Source: an uncultured Verrucomicrobiota bacterium (GTDB lineage Bacteria; Verrucomicrobiota; Verrucomicrobiia; Limisphaerales; SXTU01). From it: a DNA stretch of 13,674 bases. Position numbers and translations under genes: made by a program. The stretch covers positions 1 to 13,674 of the forward strand of contig CAIPBN010000273.1 of NCBI GenBank assembly GCA_903863315.1. The letters run 5' to 3'. Every line of letters begins with the position of its first letter. Within the stretch, counting starts at the first letter, position 1. Positions 9,271 through 13,674 of the stretch are shown in pieces. Under the pieces are notes generated by a model. The model did not search any database. It worked only from the letters and a program-made list of their open reading frames with translations, and was not told the DNA's origin.

Positions 9271-9843
9271 ATGAAACTCGGTCTCTACGGCGGCTCCTTC
9301 GACCCCGTCCACCTCGGGCACCTGCTCGTGGCGCAGGCGGCGTGTGAGGAATTCGGGCTGGACCGGCTGTGCTTCATCCCGGCGGCGCAGTCGCCGTTCA
9401 AGCCAGGCAGCGAACCCGCGCCCGCGAAGGCCCGCCTGCAAATGCTCCGGCTCTCGCTGGCCGGACAGCCGCACTACGAGGTGGACACGCAGGAAGTTAC
9501 TCGTGGTGGCGTGTCCTACACGATTGACACGGTGCGCGACTACCGCCGCCGCTTCCCCGATGCGCGGCTCTTCTGGCTCATCGGCGCGGACCACGTCGCC
9601 AAGCTGCCGCTCTGGCGCGAGGCGGAGGAACTGGCGGCCAGCGTGGAGTTTCTCGTCATTCCCCGCCCCGGCGAGCCCAGCGTCCCCTTCCCTGCCCCGT
9701 TCCGGGGGGAGATGCTGAAAGGTTTTCCGCTGGGTGTCTCCTCATCGCAAATCCGCGCCCGGGTGAAGGCCGGTTTGCCAGTGGAGTTGCTCACCGGCCC
9801 GGTCGTCGCCGAAGCCATTCGTGCGAACAGGCTTTATCTCTGA
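9271..9843 (+). CDS. nadD: Nicotinate-nucleotide adenylyltransferase (NadD)
   Basis: Adenylates nicotinate mononucleotide to deamido-NAD in cytoplasmic NAD synthesis. The 190-residue length is typical. The nucleotidyltransferase motif GGSFDPVHLGH (7-17) carries His14 and His17 of HxGH. FIPAAQSPFKP, RGGVSYTIDTVRDYR and LFWLIGADHVAKLPLW fit NadD substrate loops. SSSQIR (157-162) is the variant of the C-terminal ISSTxIR motif. The ATG at 9271 sits directly after the AT-rich inverted repeat; the CTCCCCG before it is not a Shine-Dalgarno sequence. rsfS follows after 25 bases, a very common bacterial order, so the two are likely cotranscribed. CoaD shares the HxGH motif but is shorter and lacks the GADHVAKLPLW loop. 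Confidence 0.96.
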   Translation: MKLGLYGGSFDPVHLGHLLVAQAACEEFGLDRLCFIPAAQSPFKPGSEPAPAKARLQMLRLSLAGQPHYEVDTQEVTRGGVSYTIDTVRDYRRRFPDARLFWLIGADHVAKLPLWREAEELAASVEFLVIPRPGEPSVPFPAPFRGEMLKGFPLGVSSSQIRARVKAGLPVELLTGPVVAEAIRANRLYL

Positions 9844-9868
9844 GCCGGGGTTTGCCACTGTCCTGCCA

Positions 9869-10252
9869 ATGGAAGCTAAGAAACTCGCTCTGCTCTGCCG
9901 GGAATTCGCTGAAAATAAGAAGGCCGAGGACATCGCCATCCTCGACGTCCGCAAGGTGTCGAACGTGACAGACTATTTCGTGATTTGCTCCGGCTCCAGC
10001 GAGCCGCACCTCCGGTCCATCGTGACCGAACTCGAGTCCCGCCTGTGGAAAGACCACGCGATCCGGCCGCGGGCGGAGGACGGCGGACGAGGCGGACGCT
10101 GGGTCGTGATGGATTTCTTTGATGTGATTGTCCACATCATGCACCCCGACGTGCGGAAACAATACGACTTGGAAAGCCTCTGGAGCGACGCCGCCCGCGT
10201 GCGGACCAGCCCGCCGCGCAAGCCCAAGGCCAAGGCCGCCCCCAAAGCCTAG
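9869..10252 (+). CDS. rsfS: Ribosome silencing factor RsfS
   Basis: 127-residue DUF143/Iojap protein that binds ribosomal protein uL14 on the large subunit, blocking subunit joining and slowing translation in starvation or stationary phase. Family landmarks are KKAEDIAILDVRKVSNVTDYF (about 17-37), VICSGSSEPHLRSI, and WVVMDFFDVIVHIMHPDVRKQYDLE (78-102, matching the usual W-x-x-x-D...V-V-H-x-F...R..Y.LE pattern). A basic Pro/Lys/Ala tail (113-127) follows. I chose ATG 9869 because the family N-terminus begins there; an in-frame GTG at 9821 would add 16 unlike residues and overlap nadD by 23 bases. It follows nadD closely. Convergent with the DUF4149-like gene, 26 bases apart. Confidence 0.95.
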   Translation: MEAKKLALLCREFAENKKAEDIAILDVRKVSNVTDYFVICSGSSEPHLRSIVTELESRLWKDHAIRPRAEDGGRGGRWVVMDFFDVIVHIMHPDVRKQYDLESLWSDAARVRTSPPRKPKAKAAPKA

Positions 10253-10278
10253 ACCGCCGCTCCCGGCGCGCCAGCCGG

Positions 10279-10830
10279 TCAACTGCGGACTTCCATGCCG
10301 AACTTGTGGATCGGCGAGACGAAGCGCGGGCTTTCGCCCGTGTGGATGACGCGGGCGAGATACACCCAGAGCGCCAGCAGCATGGCCAGGTCCGTCATCC
10401 GCGCGACGCCGTGCCACAACCCAAAATCCTTCGCCGCCGCCTCGCGCTGCTGGGGCGTGGCATTGAGCCGGTAGTGCTCCGAGTATTTGACCCGTTGCAA
10501 CTGCTTGAGCTTGGGTTGCAGCCAGACTCCGCCCAGCAGGCTCAGGCCCAGCACCCCGCCCACCAGCCACAGGGTCAGCCGCGCCGCGACCTTGCCCGAG
10601 TAAATCCATTCGGCCACCAGATGCACCAGCGCGAGCACCCCGCAGATGTAATGCAGCACGAAGTAGCGGCTCAAAACCAGCTCCGCAATGGCCCCGTTGT
10701 AAGGCGGCGGGAACAGGCGCTTCATCTCATCGGTGAAGAACGCCGGTCCCACAAACAGGCTGAAGAAGACCGCGGACCCAAACCACACCGCCGCGACCGT
10801 CATGCCAAAAAATCTCAGGAAGGAGAGCAC
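10279..10830 (-). CDS. DUF4149-like four-helix membrane protein
   Basis: 183-residue integral membrane protein of unknown function. Four hydrophobic segments are visible at about 10-31, 55-77, 84-104 and 142-162. The first has the WFGSAVFFSLFVGPAFF pattern and the last follows a FGLWHGVARMTDL stretch, both typical of DUF4149/TMEM205-like proteins. Between the third and fourth segments, residues 105-138 are charged. The start is uncertain: GTG at 10830 gives MLSFLRFFGM, while ATG at 10803 would remove nine residues. A promoter-like pair ends six bases before the GTG, so a leaderless GTG start or the ATG start are both possible. It runs towards nadD-rsfS and away from hisS, with no functional hint from neighbours. 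Family assignment is from pattern memory. Confidence 0.8.
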   Translation of the reverse strand: MLSFLRFFGMTVAAVWFGSAVFFSLFVGPAFFTDEMKRLFPPPYNGAIAELVLSRYFVLHYICGVLALVHLVAEWIYSGKVAARLTLWLVGGVLGLSLLGGVWLQPKLKQLQRVKYSEHYRLNATPQQREAAAKDFGLWHGVARMTDLAMLLALWVYLARVIHTGESPRFVSPIHKFGMEVRS

Positions 10831-10836
10831 CTCAAC

Positions 10837-10866
10837 ATGCTAGGGAACGGGCCCCAAGGCTGCCAA
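10837..10866 (-). promoter_or_regulatory. Possible promoter of the DUF4149-like gene
   Basis: On the minus strand, TTGGCA (complement of 10861-10866), 18 bases, TAGCAT (complement of 10837-10842), ending six bases before the GTG at 10830. It matches the pattern seen upstream of other units here. The transcription start would fall on or near the GTG. By-eye match. Confidence 0.35.
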
Positions 10867-11022
10867 GCCTCGATTCCAGCGCGGCGGCGAGGCTCCGGCG
10901 GCCCGGGGCAAGATTAGGATCGGAATTTCGACCAGCAGTCCTGTCCTCCTCCGGTTCCAGCACGCCCCGCCGGTTTTTCTCCTTTATCCCACCTGCCCCG
11001 CTTCCCCATAGTTCGCGGCTCT

Positions 11023-12291
11023 ATGGAACGCTTGCCTGGCTTCCGGGACTTCTATCCCGAACCGCTGCCGCCGACGAAAGATGAGTTGTGGAGCATGGAT
11101 GCCCGCAACCACATCTTCGACACGTGGCGCGCGGTCGCCCGCCGCTACGGCTTCCGCGAATACGACGGCCCGCCGCTGGAGCCGCTGGAGCTTTACACCA
11201 ACAAGTCCGGCGAGGAAATCGTCGGCCAGCTCTTCAACTTCACCGACAAGGGCGAACGCGCCGTCGCGATGCGCCCGGAGATGACGCCCACGCTCGCACG
11301 CATGGCCGCCGCGCAGGAGCGCGCCTACAAGAAGCCCTTCAAGTGGTTTTCCATCCCGCAGCTCTTCCGCTACGAGAAGCAGCAGAAGGGCCGCAAACGG
11401 GAGCACTTCCAACTCAACTGCGACATCATCGGCGAGAATGACCGCGCTGCCGATGCCGAACTCATTGCGCTGCTCATCGACACCCTGCGCGCCCTGGGCC
11501 TGACCAGCGCGGACTTTGTCGTGCGCCTCAGCAGCCGCAACGCGTGGTCCGACTTCTTTAGCAGCCGCTGCCCGGACGCCACCAAGGCCTACGACTTCTT
11601 CCAAGTCGTGGACAAACTCGACCGCACGCGCGCCGAGGACAGCGCCGCACTGCTCGCGCCGCTGGGCTTCAAGCTGGAGGAAGTGCAGGCCTTCATCAGC
11701 GGCGGCCAGCCAAACGCCGAACTTCAGCTCATCCTCGATCAACTTGCCGCGCGGGGCCTGCGCGATTTTGTCCGCATTGACTACGGCGTCATTCGTGGCC
11801 TCGCCTATTACACCGGCCCGGTCTTCGAGGCCTTCGACATCAAGGGCGAATTTCGCGCCATCTGCGGCGGCGGCCGCTATGATCACCTCATCAAGCAGGT
11901 CAGCGGCGGCAAGGTGGATCTTCCCGCGCTCGGCTTCGGCATGGGCGACGTGGTGCTTTTCGAGTTGCTCAAGTCGCGTGGTCTCCTGCCAGCCTTCAAC
12001 ACCGGTCTGGCGGCCTACGTGCTCATCGAGGACGAGACCCTCCGCCCCGACTCCTTGCGCCTCATCCAGCAGCTCCGCGAGGCCGGCCTGCCCACCGATT
12101 TCAGCCTCACGCCTGCCAAGGGCGACAAGCAGTTCAAGCGGGCCATCGAACTCAACGCCCGCCACACCGTGCGCCTCGAACGGGCTGCCACGGGCGAAGT
12201 CTCCGGGAAGTTGAAGGATCTGCGGACGCGGGAAGAGTCGAACGTTCCCTTGGAAGAAATCACCCAACGCCTCGCAGCCGGACAGCGCTGA
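11023..12291 (+). CDS. hisS: Histidyl-tRNA synthetase
   Basis: Class II synthetase charging tRNA-His in the cytoplasm. The 422-residue length is normal. The N-terminus LPGFRDFYPE (4-13) matches the start of the catalytic domain. RPEMTPTLAR (84-93) and FRYEKQQKGRKREHFQLNCDIIG (115-137) form the motif 2 region with its catalytic arginine. The histidine-binding loop reads IRGLAYYTGPVFEAF (257-271), with Ala261 where many bacterial enzymes have Asp (RGLDYYTG). CGGGRYD (281-287) and ALGFGMGDVVLFELL (302-316) cover motif 3. The last 90 residues are an alpha/beta anticodon-binding domain. The Arg and Gly-rich motifs and the anticodon domain separate it from HisZ, which lacks that domain. The ATG at 11023 has no clear Shine-Dalgarno sequence. 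It is a single-gene unit, flanked by a divergent membrane protein and a following helical protein 120 bases away. Confidence 0.96.
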   Translation: MERLPGFRDFYPEPLPPTKDELWSMDARNHIFDTWRAVARRYGFREYDGPPLEPLELYTNKSGEEIVGQLFNFTDKGERAVAMRPEMTPTLARMAAAQERAYKKPFKWFSIPQLFRYEKQQKGRKREHFQLNCDIIGENDRAADAELIALLIDTLRALGLTSADFVVRLSSRNAWSDFFSSRCPDATKAYDFFQVVDKLDRTRAEDSAALLAPLGFKLEEVQAFISGGQPNAELQLILDQLAARGLRDFVRIDYGVIRGLAYYTGPVFEAFDIKGEFRAICGGGRYDHLIKQVSGGKVDLPALGFGMGDVVLFELLKSRGLLPAFNTGLAAYVLIEDETLRPDSLRLIQQLREAGLPTDFSLTPAKGDKQFKRAIELNARHTVRLERAATGEVSGKLKDLRTREESNVPLEEITQRLAAGQR

Positions 12292-12365
12292 AAGCGTTGC
12301 GATGACAGAGGGCGGAGGATCTTTCACAGCATCCTTGCATCCGTTGCCGACCAGCGAAGCCGCGC

Positions 12366-12394
12366 TTGACGCTCCCCTGCCCCGCTCCTAGGTT
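12366..12394 (+). promoter_or_regulatory. Possible promoter of the 3' helical membrane protein
   Basis: TTGACG (12366-12371), 17 bases, TAGGTT (12389-12394), ending 17 bases before the ATG at 12412. This is the best -35 match in the window. No Shine-Dalgarno sequence lies before the start. By-eye match. Confidence 0.35.
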
Positions 12395-12411
12395 GCGCAC
12401 CAGCCAACCCC

Positions 12412-13674
12412 ATGAACTCCTCTGAGCCAGCCATCCGCGAGTTCGCCCAACGTCTCGCCTTCCTGCTGATGTTCCGCACCGCGCTGCGCTGCGCGACGAT
12501 CTGGCTGCTCGCCGTCGGCGTCGCCGTGCTCGCGGCACGCGTAACGGGTTTAATGGCGTCGCACTGGCTCATCGGCGGATTGGCGGGCTTGGTGCCCGTC
12601 ATCGCGGGCGCGGCTTGGGTGGAATGGCGGCGACGTCCGCAGCTTGCCACGGTGCGCGCCGCGATGGACCGCCACAATCACGCTGGCGGCCTGCTAATGG
12701 CCGCCGCGCAGGCCGATGTCTCCGCGTGGCAGAACGGTTCCAAGCCCGCCCAGCCCGTCGTGCGCTGGAACAGCGGCCGGCCCATGACGCTCTTCTGCGC
12801 GGCAGCACTCTTCCTCGGCGCGTCCATGCTGATGCCGGAGCGGTTCATCGTCGGCGCGGCGCAGCGGCCGCTCGACGTGGGCAAGCTGGTCACGGAATTG
12901 ACCGAGCAAATCACGGCGCTCGAGGAGGAGAAGATTTTACCGGAGGACAAGGCGCTTGAACTCAAGAAGGAACTCGCCCGCCTCGGCAAGGAATCCGCCG
13001 CCAAAGACCCGGCCAAGACTTGGGAATCCCTCGACCACCTCAAGCAGTCCAACAGCGACCTCGCCAAGCAGGCCGCCGAGGAGGCCATCCAGAAGACCGA
13101 CGCCATGAAGCAGGCCGAGACCCTCGCCGCCGCGTTGGGCCTGCTGCCGGATTCCGCGTCCTCGCTCCTCGAACGCGCGATGCAGGACATGGCTTCGCTC
13201 CTCCAGCAAGCGAAGTTGGAGCAGGGGCTCCTCGCCGCGAAGCTCCCCGAGGAACTCCTCAAGGCCGCGAAGGACGGCAAGCTCAACGCCGAGCAGCTCA
13301 AGGAATTGATGAAGGCGCTCCAAGGCAACAAGGACAAGCTGGGCGAGTGCCTCAACAAGCTCGCGAACCTCAAGCTCATTGACCCCAAGCTCCTTGAAGC
13401 CTGCAAGAACGCCGGCCAGTGCCCGAACCCCGCCGGCCTCGCCGCCTTCCTCGCCGAGAACGGCGCGAACCTCGACTCCATCCTCCTCGTCGTGCATTCC
13501 TACGGCCAGGGCGGCGTGGACCGCGGTCGCGGCGACGCGCCGTTGACGTGGACCGACCCGTCGGACGAGTCCGGCATGAAGTTCAAGGATACCGCGCTGC
13601 CGATGGGACCGCTCAGTGGCTTGAAGCACGCGCAGCTCGTGGGCATCAGCCGCAGCGCGCCCGAAGTGACCGGC
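12412..13674 (+). CDS. Membrane-anchored long helical protein, N-terminal 421 residues (cut by right edge)
   Basis: Open to the window end (421 codons). Hydrophobic segments lie at about 24-42, 51-70 and 124-141. Residues 155-345 are almost wholly helical and rich in Leu, Lys, Glu, Ala and Gln, with coiled-coil character (for example TELTEQITALEEEK and KELARLGKES). Three cysteines (313, 331, 337) flank a NAGQCPNPAG stretch. Near 365-381 comes GQGGVDRGRGDAPLTWTD, a glycine-rich turn, and the region after it looks beta-rich. I recall similar layouts (two N-terminal membrane helices, long helical domain, RGRGDAPLTW-type motif) in uncharacterised proteins beside MoxR ATPase, DUF58 and vWA genes in Planctomycetes and Verrucomicrobia. 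If so, it belongs to a BatA-like membrane complex, but those neighbours would lie beyond the edge. The ATG at 12412 is the first start after hisS in this frame with a promoter-like element before it. Function unknown. Confidence 0.8.
   Translation, partial: MNSSEPAIREFAQRLAFLLMFRTALRCATIWLLAVGVAVLAARVTGLMASHWLIGGLAGLVPVIAGAAWVEWRRRPQLATVRAAMDRHNHAGGLLMAAAQADVSAWQNGSKPAQPVVRWNSGRPMTLFCAAALFLGASMLMPERFIVGAAQRPLDVGKLVTELTEQITALEEEKILPEDKALELKKELARLGKESAAKDPAKTWESLDHLKQSNSDLAKQAAEEAIQKTDAMKQAETLAAALGLLPDSASSLLERAMQDMASLLQQAKLEQGLLAAKLPEELLKAAKDGKLNAEQLKELMKALQGNKDKLGECLNKLANLKLIDPKLLEACKNAGQCPNPAGLAAFLAENGANLDSILLVVHSYGQGGVDRGRGDAPLTWTDPSDESGMKFKDTALPMGPLSGLKHAQLVGISRSAPEVTG

Noticed and set aside
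9821..9868. Upstream GTG start for rsfS
   Set aside because: It would add 16 residues unlike the family and overlap nadD by 23 bases; ATG 9869 matches the family N-terminus.
10252..10280. Bidirectional terminator between rsfS and the DUF4149-like gene
   Set aside because: GACCG/CGGTC arms and an inner GGCGCGCC palindrome exist, but the stem is interrupted and there is no T-run on either strand.
10866..10894. AGCCTCG/CGAGGCT inverted repeat upstream of hisS
   Set aside because: Seven-base arms with a 15-base loop are expected often by chance in such GC-rich DNA, and no other feature supports a role.
10984..12327. Minus-strand frame of 447 codons opposite hisS
   Set aside because: Shadow of hisS; composition is low-complexity Leu/Ala/Glu/Gly and no family features are seen.

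Overview
The window is 13,674 bases of GC-rich, densely coding bacterial chromosome with ordinary housekeeping genes and no sign of phage, transposon, CRISPR or plasmid functions. The gene types suggest a Verrucomicrobiota-like organism (possibly the Pedosphaera/Limisphaerales side): a divergent SDR with an HTNMAK active-site region, a secreted LIM-DA1-like protein, a CstA with a long tail ending in RCC, and a membrane/helical protein of the type found beside MoxR/vWA clusters. This placement is inference from recalled family resemblance, not from a search.

Layout: (1) bases 1-2315, minus strand, the N-terminal two thirds of pyruvate carboxylase, cut by the left edge. (2) A short divergent promoter region (2316-2412) with an imperfect palindrome next to the pyc start. 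(3) Plus strand 2413-6669: an unusual zinc-knuckle SDR protein, thiH, a secreted LIM/HExxH (DA1-like) protein and thiS. The last three form a tight thiamine-thiazole cluster with an unexpected secreted metallopeptidase-like gene between the two thi genes. (4) cstA (6746-9187), a peptide/pyruvate transporter-family protein whose C-terminus resembles the small partner protein YbdD. (5) An AT-rich inverted repeat, then nadD and rsfS, a common bacterial pair. (6) A convergent DUF4149-like membrane protein on the minus strand (10279-10830). (7) hisS (11023-12291). (8) The start of a long membrane-anchored helical protein (12412 to the right edge).

The genes fall into central carbon metabolism (pyc, and cstA if it moves pyruvate), cofactor synthesis (thiH and thiS for the thiamine thiazole, nadD for NAD) and translation (rsfS, hisS). 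Few starts have a Shine-Dalgarno sequence. Six transcription units instead have a similar promoter-like pair (TTG-type -35, 16-18 bases, then TA-S-S-N-T) 6-18 bases before the start codon, which suggests short or absent leaders. All gaps between genes are under 200 bases. No rRNA or tRNA gene and no strong rho-independent terminator was seen. No wholly new multi-gene system is evident. The best leads are the thiH/LIM-DA1/thiS arrangement, the SDR lacking the catalytic tyrosine, and the CstA tail.
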